A stretch of 64,000 nucleotides of DNA, taken from an uncultured Clostridia bacterium. GTDB lineage: Bacteria > Bacillota > Clostridia > Christensenellales > Aristaeellaceae. The first letter of the stretch is position 1, and every line of letters starts with the position of its first letter. Below are positions 41,881-49,993 of this stretch, in pieces. A model generated the notes under the pieces. The model was not told the DNA's origin, did not search any database, and worked only from the letters and a program-made list of their open reading frames with translations. Position numbers and translations under genes: made by a program. The stretch lies in contig CAKTZR010000014.1 in NCBI GenBank assembly GCA_934636105.1, forward strand, positions 1 through 64,000, given 5' to 3'.

Positions 41881-41927
41881 GGCTCCCTCTTTGAGGGAGC
41901 TGTCGAGCGAAGCGAGACTGAAGGAGG
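41881..41927 (-). repeat. CTCCTTC-family repeat, short form C4 (right flank of the DUF559 gene)
   Basis: GGCTCCCTC-TTT-GAGGGAGC, hairpin TCGAGC..GCGAG and GACTGAAGGAGG. Its last bases, GAAGGAGG, form the ribosome binding site of the M42 peptidase gene six bases downstream. Confidence 0.88.
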
Positions 41928-41932
41928 AAATC

Positions 41933-42970
41933 ATGAACTGGAACGAATATGGTTCTTTTATCGTGGAGGAAACGAAAAATCTGCTGGCCATTGACAGCCC
42001 CAGCGGCATGACGAAAAAGGCGGCCGAACATGTGATGGCGCGCTTTGAAGCGCTGGGCTATGCGCCGCAGATGACCCGCAAGGATGGCGTGCTGGTTTGT
42101 CTCGGTGGCCGGGACAAGGAAAACGGCCTGCTGCTGGAGGCGCATATGGATACCCTCGGCGGCATGGTCTGCCAGATTAAGGCCAACGGCCGCCTGAAAA
42201 TCACACCGATCGGCGGCCTGCGTGCGGAAAACGTGGAAACGGAAAACTGCCGCGTCGTCACGAAGTTCGACGGCGTGATTGAGGGCACGGCCCAGCTCAT
42301 CAACGCATCCACCCACGTCAACGAGAAATACGCAGACACGCAGCGCACGTTCGACACCATCGAAATTGTGCTCGACGAGCCGGTGGAAAGCGCGGAGGAC
42401 GTAAAGAAGCTCGGTATTCGCACGGGCGATTACGTCTGCTTTGAGCCGCGTACCCGCGTGACAAAAAGCGGCTACATCAAGAGCCGCTTCCTCGATGACA
42501 AGCTGAGCGTCGGCATTCTGCTCGGCTATGCGAAATATTTGAAGGACGAGCAGATCACCCCGGATCGCGCGGTTTATGTGCATGTCACCTCGTTTGAGGA
42601 GGTTGGCCACGGCGGCAGCGCGAGCGTTCCGGCGGGCGTGACCGAGGCCATTTCCGTGGATATGGGCTGTGTCGGCGAGGGGCTGACCTGCGACGAACGC
42701 ATGGTTTCCATCTGCGCCAAGGACAGCGGCGGGCCGTACAATTACGACGTGGTGCGCGACCTGATTGCGGCGGCGGAAAAGATGGGCGCACCCTATGCGG
42801 TGGATGTGTATCCGCGCTATGGCAGCGATGTGGAAGCCACCCTGCGCGCAGGCTATGACATCCGCCACGGTCTTATCGGTTCGGGCGTGTATGCGTCCCA
42901 CGGCTATGAGCGCAGCCATATCGAGGGCGCGCTGGCGACGATGAAGACGCTGGTGGGGTATGTGAAGTAA
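41933..42970 (+). CDS. M42-family metallo-aminopeptidase
   Basis: This 345-residue cytoplasmic peptidase (glutamyl aminopeptidase/TET group) has the full set of metal ligands and catalytic acids: AHMDTLGG, SRFLDDKLSVG, the Glu pair in SFEEVGHGG, SVDMGCVG and ASHGYERSH. It should remove N-terminal residues from peptides after proteasome-like or oligopeptide import. The ATG at 41933 is used, because its ribosome site is the end of repeat C4. The longer reading upstream only translates that repeat. Confidence 0.93.
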   Translation: MNWNEYGSFIVEETKNLLAIDSPSGMTKKAAEHVMARFEALGYAPQMTRKDGVLVCLGGRDKENGLLLEAHMDTLGGMVCQIKANGRLKITPIGGLRAENVETENCRVVTKFDGVIEGTAQLINASTHVNEKYADTQRTFDTIEIVLDEPVESAEDVKKLGIRTGDYVCFEPRTRVTKSGYIKSRFLDDKLSVGILLGYAKYLKDEQITPDRAVYVHVTSFEEVGHGGSASVPAGVTEAISVDMGCVGEGLTCDERMVSICAKDSGGPYNYDVVRDLIAAAEKMGAPYAVDVYPRYGSDVEATLRAGYDIRHGLIGSGVYASHGYERSHIEGALATMKTLVGYVK

Positions 42971-42974
42971 AAAT

Positions 42975-43060
42975 AAAGCGGCGTTCCATGTTTTGATATG
43001 TACCCCCAATACTGGACACCCCGTATTGGGGGTACATATCAGTTCGGAACGCCGCTTTTT
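42975..43060. terminator. Nested bidirectional terminator with an 18-bp inner palindrome
   Basis: Outer arms AAAGCGGCGTTCC (42975-42987) and GGAACGCCGCTTT (43046-43058) end in a T run. Inside sits a perfect inverted repeat with arms GATATGTACCCCCAATAC and its complement (42995-43012, 43023-43040). It lies between convergent genes. Confidence 0.8.
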
Positions 43061-43078
43061 GTACGCTTTTTGTTGCTT

Positions 43079-44443
43079 TTACGCCAAATCCTCTTTGGCT
43101 TTCAGTTGCTTCAAAATGCCGTTCACAATCGCGATGCACAGTACGAGCGTGCAGATATCGGCGATGGGCTGGGCAACCTGAATGCCAAACAATCCCCAGA
43201 CGTTGGGGAAAATCAGCAGGGCGGGAATCAGGAAAATGCCCTGACGTGCGGTGGAAATGATCGTGGAGCGCACGCCGTAGCCGATGGCCTGCGTGAACAT
43301 GTTGCACATGGTGATGTAGCCCCAGAGCGGGAGGGTCAGCAGCTGGAGACGCAGGGCGAGCGTGCCGATTTCGATGACCTGCGGATCGTCGCGGCGGAAT
43401 ACGGCGACGATCTGGCCGGAAAACAGCAGCGAGATGACGCAGAGCACGACCAGAATGACGGTCACAACCTTCACGCAGAACCAGAAGGCTTCACGCACGC
43501 GCTTATACTTGCCTGCGCCGTAGGAGAAGCCGCAGACGGGCTGGAAGCCCTGGCCGAAGCCGATGACGGAGGAATTGATGAACATCGTGTAGCGGCTGAC
43601 GATGGACATCGCCGCAATCGCCGCGTCGCCATAAAGCCCCGCCGCGTTGTTGAGCAGAATGGTGGAAACGCTCGCGATGCCCTGACGGCCGAGCGAAGGA
43701 ATGCCGTTGTAGCAGATGCTGCCGTAAACCTGAAGGCTGGGCTTGAAATTGGAGAGCTTGATGGAGAGCGCGTCCTCCTTGGTGTTGCACATCACCAGCA
43801 GAATGACAAAGCTGACGACCTGCGAAAGCGCCGTCGCCAGCGCCGCGCCCGCTGTGCCCATGTTCAGCGCAAAGATGAAAATCGGGTCGAGCACCATGTT
43901 GAGAATGCCGCCGGTGGTGATGCCGACCATGCCGTACATCGTCAGGCCCTCAAAACGAAGCAGGTTGTTCATAACGAACGAACACATCATAAACGGCATG
44001 GCATAGAAGATGTAGGTTGCGTAATCCTTGGCGTAGGGGGCGATGGTCTCCGTCGAGCCGAGGAAGCGGACAATGAAATCGATGTTCGTCAAGCTGAAAA
44101 AGGCAAGGATGATGCCTGCGATGAACGCGGTGAAAAACGCCGTGGAAGCGTAGATATCGGCTTTTCGCTTGTTGCCCGCGCCGAGCGCCTGGCTGACGTG
44201 CGTGCCAGAACCCATGCCGATCATGAAGGACACGGCCTGAATGATCGCCATGGCGGAGAAGATGACGCCCACCGCGCCGGAAGCGGAGGTGCCGATTTGG
44301 CTGACGAAGAACGTGTCGGCCATGTTGTAGATGTTGGTGATGAGCATGGAGATGATCGTCGGCACGGCCATCTTCGGAATGACGCTGCTCACCGGGTCGC
44401 AGAGGAGCATGTGGTTGCGCTGCTCGGCAGTCATGGATTTCAT
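43079..44443 (-). CDS. MATE-family efflux transporter
   Basis: This 454-residue protein has twelve helices, with the two-fold MATE pattern visible from SVIPKMAVPTIISMLI, NMADTFFVSQIGTSASGA, IGMGSGTHVSQALGA in the first half and NGIPSLGRQGIASVS, SVIGFGQGFQPVCGFSYGA in the second. It probably exports a drug or metabolite with sodium or protons. The start at 44443 (minus strand) is chosen because AAGGAGAATC precedes it. The frame is open further upstream but without a start signal. Confidence 0.92.
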   Translation of the reverse strand: MKSMTAEQRNHMLLCDPVSSVIPKMAVPTIISMLITNIYNMADTFFVSQIGTSASGAVGVIFSAMAIIQAVSFMIGMGSGTHVSQALGAGNKRKADIYASTAFFTAFIAGIILAFFSLTNIDFIVRFLGSTETIAPYAKDYATYIFYAMPFMMCSFVMNNLLRFEGLTMYGMVGITTGGILNMVLDPIFIFALNMGTAGAALATALSQVVSFVILLVMCNTKEDALSIKLSNFKPSLQVYGSICYNGIPSLGRQGIASVSTILLNNAAGLYGDAAIAAMSIVSRYTMFINSSVIGFGQGFQPVCGFSYGAGKYKRVREAFWFCVKVVTVILVVLCVISLLFSGQIVAVFRRDDPQVIEIGTLALRLQLLTLPLWGYITMCNMFTQAIGYGVRSTIISTARQGIFLIPALLIFPNVWGLFGIQVAQPIADICTLVLCIAIVNGILKQLKAKEDLA

Positions 44444-44564
44444 AGCTTGATTCTCCTTGGTCAAAATGAAAATATCAAGCAACTCGGAGTCAAAAACTCT
44501 TGGTACGCTTTCAAAAATGAAGGGCTGAAAAGCCACATCCGACTGGATTTCGACATGAAGAAAA

Positions 44565-44586
44565 AATCCCCTGCCGCCGGGCAGAA
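44565..44586 (-). terminator. Weak terminator after the PAP2 gene
   Basis: On the minus strand CTGCC..GGCAG is followed by GGGGATTTTTT. The rest of the 202-bp gap 44444-44645 holds only weak promoter-like sequence. Confidence 0.4.
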
Positions 44587-44645
44587 GATTTCCGCTTTTT
44601 ATGGCTTTTTCAAGGGAATGCAATGTGAAATTTGGGTAAATTGAG

Positions 44646-45146
44646 TCAGAGCATATATCCCACAAGCGAGAGCGTCAAGCTTAACGCCAGCGCGGCTAAC
44701 ACATCGCTGATATCGTGCTGGCCGGAGAATACGCGCAGGCTGCCGATGCCCGCGCAGAGCAGCGCCATGCACACGATGACCGCCGGATGCGGGAAGACGT
44801 AGGCGATTGCGCAGGCGATGGCAGCGGCGCTGGCCGTGTGGCGGCTGGGCATGCTCTTGCCCTTGCCCGGCTTGTATGCGCCGACGGGCGGCACGCCGTA
44901 ACGGTCGTAGGGACGCTGCTTGCCGATCAGCGGACGCAGAATCGTCACCACGGCAAAGCAGACCGCAGGGACGATCACCGCGCGGATGATGCGCATGTCG
45001 CCCGTGAACATCAAATATAAGAGCGACGCGCAGTAAATCGCCGCACAGAGCAAAGTTGGCGCACGAAGCGCTTTTGCCTTGCCCGGCAGACGGTCGGTGA
45101 TGCGGCGCGTGGTTTCGGTCATGCGGATGTATTGCTCGCGTGTCAT
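44646..45146 (-). CDS. PAP2-family membrane phosphatase
   Basis: This 166-residue membrane protein has the three motifs of lipid phosphatases: KQRPYDRYG (K-x6-RP type), PSRHTAS and SLRVFSGQHDISDV (SR-x5-H-x3-D type, with SLR in place of SR). It probably dephosphorylates undecaprenyl pyrophosphate or another lipid phosphate on the outer face. AAGGAGGCC precedes the ATG. It is transcribed toward the MATE gene. Confidence 0.88.
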   Translation of the reverse strand: MTREQYIRMTETTRRITDRLPGKAKALRAPTLLCAAIYCASLLYLMFTGDMRIIRAVIVPAVCFAVVTILRPLIGKQRPYDRYGVPPVGAYKPGKGKSMPSRHTASAAAIACAIAYVFPHPAVIVCMALLCAGIGSLRVFSGQHDISDVLAALALSLTLSLVGYML

Positions 45147-45208
45147 AAAAGGCCTCCTTGACTGGATGCGGGAACATCAGTATAATGAAACAGAATTTTG
45201 TTTTTCGA

Positions 45209-45297
45209 ACCCATTTATCGCGCAGCGATAAATGAAAGAGAGAAATCCAAGAACCTCAGGTTCTTGGTGGGGTTTGGGGCAAAGCCCCAACGTCCCC
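45209..45297 (-). repeat. A-family intergenic repeat, copy A8
   Basis: In reverse orientation it shows the variable hairpin ATTTATCGC..GCGATAAAT (nearly the same as in A3), the palindrome CCAAGAACCTCAGGTTCTTGG and TTGGGGC-AAA-GCCCCAA ending in ACGTCCCC, just before the HAD gene. Confidence 0.85.
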
Positions 45298-45312
45298 GGA
45301 GAAAGGATCAGC

Positions 45313-45957
45313 ATGCTTGAAACAATGAAAGCCGCTATTTTTGATATGGATGGAACGCTGCTTGACTCCATGACTAAGTGGCGCGAACTGAACGGCGCGT
45401 TCGTGCGCCAGATGGGCATTACCCCGACGGAAAAGCAGGAAGCGGATATGATGTCCATGTCCGGCACGATGGTCGTCGATTATTTCAAAAAAGAGTTCGA
45501 TATCGATACCAATTTCGACGCGCTCTGCGTCAAAGCCTGCGAAGCGATGGAACCCGTGTATAGCGCGGGCGTGCCCCATAAGCCCGGCGCGGCCGATTAT
45601 CTCAAACGCCTTCGCGCGCGCGGCGTGAAATGCGTCATCGCGACAGCCACGCCCGCCAGATTGGCCATGATCGGCCTGAACTGCGCGAATATGGTCAGCG
45701 ATCTCGACTTCATTTTCAGCACCGATATGCTGAACCTCAATAAGAGCCAGAATGAATTTTTTGAGCGCGTTTCGCAGATTATCGGCGTTCCGAAAGCGGA
45801 ATGCGTCATGTTCGAAGATTCGCTCTATGCCATGCAGGGCGCACGAAACGCCGGGCTCGGCGTGGTCGGCATCACGGATGCAACCAATATCCGCGACCGC
45901 GAAGCCATCCACGCCTGCTGCGACGTGGTGATCGATTCGTTTGACGAGCTGCCCTGA
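45313..45957 (+). CDS. HAD-superfamily hydrolase (beta-phosphoglucomutase/phosphatase subgroup)
   Basis: This 214-residue enzyme has motif I FDMDGTLLDS (both aspartates present), motif II in CVIATATP, Lys in NLNKSQNEFFERV and motif IV FEDSLYAMQGARNAG. It has an alpha-helical cap (about 20-85) and should hydrolyse or isomerise a small sugar phosphate in the cytoplasm. The ATG at 45313 follows GAAAGGATC. Reading further upstream only translates repeat A8. It is monocistronic. Confidence 0.9.
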   Translation: MLETMKAAIFDMDGTLLDSMTKWRELNGAFVRQMGITPTEKQEADMMSMSGTMVVDYFKKEFDIDTNFDALCVKACEAMEPVYSAGVPHKPGAADYLKRLRARGVKCVIATATPARLAMIGLNCANMVSDLDFIFSTDMLNLNKSQNEFFERVSQIIGVPKAECVMFEDSLYAMQGARNAGLGVVGITDATNIRDREAIHACCDVVIDSFDELP

Positions 45958-46032
45958 CCAAGAGTATAGCATAGACGCATGGCTTTGGTAAACGCAAACC
46001 TGATGAAGCCGTCGAATTTCTTTTTATTTTTG

Positions 46033-46064
46033 AAGCGCCAGCTGCAAAAGCCGGCGCTTTATTT
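46033..46064 (+). terminator. Terminator of the HAD gene
   Basis: AAGCGCC-13 nt-GGCGCTT is followed by TATTTG. Confidence 0.6.
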
Positions 46065-46076
46065 GCGTCAATCCGC

Positions 46077-46107
46077 TTGACTTAAACCGGGGTTTAAGCG
46101 ATATACT
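46077..46107 (+). promoter_or_regulatory. MerR-type promoter: 19-bp spacer filled by a perfect palindrome
   Basis: TTGACT (46077-46082) and TATACT (46102-46107) are 19 bp apart. The perfect 18-bp palindrome CTTAAACCGGGGTTTAAG (46081-46098) occupies the spacer. Long spacers with a central dyad are the hallmark of MerR-family operators, including those that drive aldo/keto reductase genes. The gene downstream is an aldo/keto reductase relative. Confidence 0.8.
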
Positions 46108-46152
46108 GAATGAAACCCGGCCCGACGCCGGGAAATCAGGGAGGAAAGAATC

Positions 46153-46650
46153 ATGGAATACCGCAAGCTGCCGCACGGGGGCGAGGCCATCAGCGTCATT
46201 GGTATGGGCTCATCCGTCGTTGGTGCGCAAAAGGAAGCAGACATTATCAAGACCGTTCAGCATGCGCTGGATCGCGGCGTGAATTATTTTGATATGGCGG
46301 GCGGCCACGCGACGATTTTCCCGGCCTATGGCAAAGCGCTGGAGGGGCGGCGCAAGGACGCGATGCTCCAGGTGCATTTCGGCGCGGATTACACCAGCGG
46401 CGAATACGGCTGGAGCACCAAGCTCGACGTTATTAAGCGTTCAATCGACTGGCAGCTCAAAAACCTGAAAACGGATTACATCGATTTCGGCTTCATTCAC
46501 TGCCTGGATGAGCAGGGCGATTTGGCTGCGTATGAGAAAAACGGCGCGCTCAAATTCATTTTGGAAGATGAACCGGATGAGCGAAATCAAGGCTTATTTT
46601 GGCAAATAAAAGCGGTTCGAAGCCGATTGCACTTCCGTCGAAATCCGTAA
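46153..46650 (+). pseudogene. Aldo/keto reductase, 3'-truncated
   Basis: The 165-residue product matches the N-terminal half of Fe-S-type aldo/keto reductases: EYRKLPHGGEAISVIGMGS, the Asp in NYFDMAGGH, and LKNLKTDYIDFGFIHCLDE. Full-length members have 320-370 residues. After KNGALKF (about residue 135) the sequence no longer fits the barrel and ends in an unrelated basic tail. The NADPH-binding half and any cluster cysteines are gone, so the barrel cannot close. A deletion is more likely than a sequencing error because the downstream half is not found in any frame. Confidence 0.75.
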
Positions 46651-46700
46651 AATCACAAATTCCGCGTACACAGATCATTTTTATTTGGATTCCTATCTGT

Positions 46701-46748
46701 AAAAAATGCCGCCAATTCGCATGAAAGCGAACGGCGGCATTTTTCTTT
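46701..46748. terminator. Bidirectional terminator
   Basis: AAAAATGCCGCC and GGCGGCATTTTT with an inner TTCGC..GCGAA stem. It ends the truncated reductase and the minus-strand ABC operon. Confidence 0.85.
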
Positions 46749-47614
46749 TAGCCTTTCACCGCACCGGCGATTACGCCGTCGATGATGTATTTCTGGCAGA
46801 TCAGGTACATCACGATAATCGGCAGAACCGTAATCATGATGCAGGCCATCATCGGGCCCATTTCCACGCGGCCGTAACTGCCGCGGAAATACTGAATCGC
46901 CATCGGGATGGTGCGGTATTTCTTGATATCCAGCACCAGCGTCGGCAGGAGGTAGTCGTTCCAGACCCACATGGTTTCCAGAATCGCGGTGGAAATCATC
47001 GTCGGCTTTAAAATCGGGAAGACGACCTTAAAGAAGATTTGCAGCGGGTTGCAGCCGTCGATCATCGCGGCTTCCTCAATCGCAATCGGGACGGATTTCA
47101 TAAAGCCGGTGAACATGAAAACCGCCAGGCCCGCGCCGAAGCCGAGGTAAATCACGCAGATGTTGAACGGCGTGTTGAGCCGCAGCGTGTCGGCCGTCTT
47201 GGAGAGGGTGAACATCACCATCTGGAACGGAACGACCATCGAGAAGACGCACAGCAGATACATCGCCTTGGAGATCGCGGAGGTCACGCGGGTGATATAC
47301 CAGCCGCACATGGAGCAGCACAGCAGAATCAGCAGCACGGAGGAAACCGTGATGACCGCCGAGTAGCCGAAGGATTGCAGAAAGTTGAGCTGGGTGATGC
47401 CGTAGACGTAGTTGTGCAGCCCCGCGAACGTCGCCTTCGTCGGCAGCTCGAACACGGTCGCGGTGGAAATTGCCAACTCGTCCTTGAGGGAGTTGATGAG
47501 GATCAGCAGCACCGGGTAGAGCCACACGACGCACAGCGCCGCGAGCAGCACGGTCAGCGTCACATCCAATACGCGGCGGGAGCCGGAAACAGCGCCGTCA
47601 TGATATTTGGCCAT
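46748..47614 (-). CDS. ABC sugar transporter permease (MalG type)
   Basis: This 288-residue protein has six helices and the coupling loop IAIEEAAMIDGCNPLQ (about 195-210) typical of carbohydrate uptake permeases. It forms the channel with the partner encoded just upstream. Start at 47614 behind AGGAGGTGCAG; it overlaps the preceding stop by one base. No ATPase gene is nearby, so a shared ATPase is expected. Confidence 0.92.
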   Translation of the reverse strand: MAKYHDGAVSGSRRVLDVTLTVLLAALCVVWLYPVLLILINSLKDELAISTATVFELPTKATFAGLHNYVYGITQLNFLQSFGYSAVITVSSVLLILLCCSMCGWYITRVTSAISKAMYLLCVFSMVVPFQMVMFTLSKTADTLRLNTPFNICVIYLGFGAGLAVFMFTGFMKSVPIAIEEAAMIDGCNPLQIFFKVVFPILKPTMISTAILETMWVWNDYLLPTLVLDIKKYRTIPMAIQYFRGSYGRVEMGPMMACIMITVLPIIVMYLICQKYIIDGVIAGAVKG

Positions 47615-48465
47615 TACTGCTGCACCTCCTTGCGACGGGTGAAATAGAGCTGAATGAGCGCGATGACGATAACCAGCAGGAAGAAGACCACGGCCTTGGC
47701 CTGGCCGATGCCCTTCCACTGCGCGCCGCTGCGCTGGTAGAACGTGTCGTAGATATTGAGCGCGAGCATCTGGCTGGCCTTGGCCGGTTCGCCGCCGGTC
47801 AGCGAGAGGTTCTGGTCAAAGAGCTTGAAGGAGTTGGTCAGCGTCAGGAACGAGCAGATCGTGATGGACGGCATGACCATCGGCAGCTTGACCTTGAAAA
47901 GCGCCTGCATGCCGGTCGCGCCGTCGATGGCGGCGGCTTCCAGCAGGTCGCCGGGCACGTTCTGCAGGCCCGCGATGTAGATAATCATCATGTAGCCGAT
48001 CTGCTGCCAGCACATCAGGATGATGAGGCCCCAGAAGCCATAGCGCGCATCCAGCGAGAGCAGCGGCTTGCCCAGGTTGGTCAGAATGCCGTTGAGCAGA
48101 ATCTGCCAAATATAGCCCAGCACGATGCCGCCGATCAGGTTCGGCAGGAAGAACACCGTGCGGAAGACGTTCGTGCCCTTCAGCCCGCGGGTCAGCGCCA
48201 GCGCGATGGCAAAGGCGATGACGTTGATGAGAATGGTGGAAACGACGGTGAATTTCGCCGTGAACCAGAAGGCCGAAACGAACGTGCTGTCCTGAAAGAC
48301 CTTGAAATAGTTATCCAGCCCGACGAACGTCGTCTTGCTGATGGTGGTGAACTTGTGGAAGGATAGGAAAATGCCCCACAGGAACGGCCACACAAAGCCG
48401 ATGATAAACGCTGCCAGAGTCGGCAGCAGGAAGAGCGGCCAATATTTTTTGATTGCTTTCTCCAT
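47614..48465 (-). CDS. ABC sugar transporter permease (MalF type)
   Basis: This 283-residue permease has the coupling loop GDLLEAAAIDGATGMQAL (about 178-195). The ATG at 48465 follows GAAAGGATTTC; an upstream in-frame ATG is rejected because it lies in the structured spacer. It is separated from the binding-protein gene by an attenuator, a common way to make more binding protein than permease. Confidence 0.92.
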   Translation of the reverse strand: MEKAIKKYWPLFLLPTLAAFIIGFVWPFLWGIFLSFHKFTTISKTTFVGLDNYFKVFQDSTFVSAFWFTAKFTVVSTILINVIAFAIALALTRGLKGTNVFRTVFFLPNLIGGIVLGYIWQILLNGILTNLGKPLLSLDARYGFWGLIILMCWQQIGYMMIIYIAGLQNVPGDLLEAAAIDGATGMQALFKVKLPMVMPSITICSFLTLTNSFKLFDQNLSLTGGEPAKASQMLALNIYDTFYQRSGAQWKGIGQAKAVVFFLLVIVIALIQLYFTRRKEVQQ

Positions 48466-48496
48466 ACTTGAAATCCTTTCGGATGAGGGGAGTGGG

Positions 48497-48541
48497 GCAG
48501 CCTGCAAAGAAGCGTGATGCGCACGCCGCTTTGCAGACTGC
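48497..48541. other. Stem-loop in the operon spacer
   Basis: Arms GCAGcCTGCAAAG and CTTTGCAGaCTGC (one mismatch) flank 19 nt. It lies between the attenuator and the permease ribosome site and may protect or end the mRNA. Confidence 0.5.
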
Positions 48542-48570
48542 CCTTGGTGGGCAGTGCATGAATAAAGAAG

Positions 48571-48600
48571 AAAAAGGGGAGGGCGAAATGCCCGCCCCTC
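48571..48600 (-). terminator. Attenuator between binding-protein and permease genes
   Basis: On the minus strand GGGGCGGGC-ATTTC-GCCCTCCCC is followed by TTTTT, about 15 bp after the binding-protein stop. Confidence 0.75.
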
Positions 48601-48615
48601 TTTGGCGCAAGGTGA

Positions 48616-49881
48616 TTAGTGGCTCAGCTGATACTCGGTCGCCCAGCCATCCACGAACGCGGTCTTGACAGCGTCCCAATCGCCGGTGCCCGCCGCATAA
48701 GCGGTCAGCGCGGAGCCGACGCCATCCTTCCAGGCTTCGGAAGGAATGGTTGCGAAGTTCCAGCTCACCGGGGTCTTGCCCTCGGCGGTGTACTGCGCGT
48801 CAATCTGCACGAACGGGTTCGCAGACTGATATTCGCCGGTGAAGGTGTCGAACGGGGTGACGAAGCCCATGTCCTGAGACATGCTCTTGCGGCCCTCGTC
48901 AGAGGTGATGACCCAGTTCATGAACGCGAGGGTCGCGTCGATGTCTTCCTGCTTGGCCGTGCCGTTGACGCACCAGTAGTTCTCGGTGCCGGTGCACAGA
49001 CCCTGATTCTCCTCGCCTTCCGCGCCGATGTAGATCGGCAGCATGGTCAGGTTCTCGGCGCCGAGGGAAGAAACGTCGTTCCAGGCCCAGGTGCCGTTCT
49101 GATAGAACACGGCCTTTTCGCCGACGAACTCAGCCACGGCGTCGTTGCCGGTCTTGCTGGCCAGCAGCTTCGGGTCGCAGGTGGAATCGGTGATGTACAG
49201 ATCCCAGATCGCCTTGTAGTTATCCAGGTAGGTGCCCTTGATGGCCTCGGTGGAGCCGATGCCGTCCGCCTTGTACTCGTAGTAGATCGGCATGTTGGCC
49301 AGGTGGGTCTTGAAGCGCCAGTCGGAAGAACCGTCCATACCGGCGGAGGTGAAAGCGCCGTCCACGCCCAGCTCGTCCTTGCGGGCCTGGATGTCGTCGG
49401 CGACCTTCTTCAGGGTCTCAAAGTTGGTGATGTCGGAAGCCTTATAGCCGGCCTTCTCCAACAGCTTGGTGTTGGCAATCAGGCCGTAGGTCTCGATGAC
49501 ATAGGCCACGCCGTACACCGTGTCGTCTTCCTTCAGCGAGAAGGAATCGGAGGTCAGGTGCTTGGTGATGTCCGCATCCTTGAGATCGTAGCAGTAATCC
49601 TTCCAGTTGGCCAGACCGACCGGGCCGTTGACCTGGAACAGCGTCGGCGGATCGCTCTTTTCGATCTCGCTCATCAGCGTAGTTTCATAGTTGCCGGAAG
49701 CGGCCGTCACGACGGTCACCGGCACGCCGGTCTGTTCGGTGTAGAGCTTCGCGAGCTCCTGCCACTGGGCGTCCTGCTCGGGCTTGAAGTTCAGGTAGTA
49801 CACAGAACCGTCGGCCGAAGCGGTCACAGCCAGCGCGAGGCACAGACAAGCGGCCAGAGCAAAGGCGATGATTTTCTTCAT
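48616..49881 (-). CDS. ABC transporter sugar-binding protein
   Basis: This 421-residue family 1 solute-binding protein has a signal peptide with cleavage near TASADG and no lipobox. Diagnostic parts are YYLNFKPEQDAQWQELAKLY, PTLFQVNGPVGLANW, AEFVGEKAVFYQNGTWAW and FATIPSEAWKDGVG. It delivers a sugar to the two permeases that follow. The sugar is unknown. AAGGGGTAAC precedes the ATG. The LacI gene is divergent and its operators lie in the shared region. Confidence 0.9.
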   Translation of the reverse strand: MKKIIAFALAACLCLALAVTASADGSVYYLNFKPEQDAQWQELAKLYTEQTGVPVTVVTAASGNYETTLMSEIEKSDPPTLFQVNGPVGLANWKDYCYDLKDADITKHLTSDSFSLKEDDTVYGVAYVIETYGLIANTKLLEKAGYKASDITNFETLKKVADDIQARKDELGVDGAFTSAGMDGSSDWRFKTHLANMPIYYEYKADGIGSTEAIKGTYLDNYKAIWDLYITDSTCDPKLLASKTGNDAVAEFVGEKAVFYQNGTWAWNDVSSLGAENLTMLPIYIGAEGEENQGLCTGTENYWCVNGTAKQEDIDATLAFMNWVITSDEGRKSMSQDMGFVTPFDTFTGEYQSANPFVQIDAQYTAEGKTPVSWNFATIPSEAWKDGVGSALTAYAAGTGDWDAVKTAFVDGWATEYQLSH

Positions 49882-49959
49882 GATAGTTACCCCTTTCGTT
49901 TTGTAGAAAAATTTTTATGGTCGAAGCGTCCTCCCGCTCCAAACATACAGGATGAATGG

Positions 49960-49981
49960 CGTTTGCAAAACTCCGTGCAAC
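49960..49981. promoter_or_regulatory. Imperfect dyad at the ABC operon transcription start
   Basis: GTTTGCA-8 bp-TGCAAC lies just downstream of the minus-strand -10 box. It is a candidate repressor site for the neighbouring LacI protein. Confidence 0.4.
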
Positions 49982-49993
49982 GTCGGTGCATTC

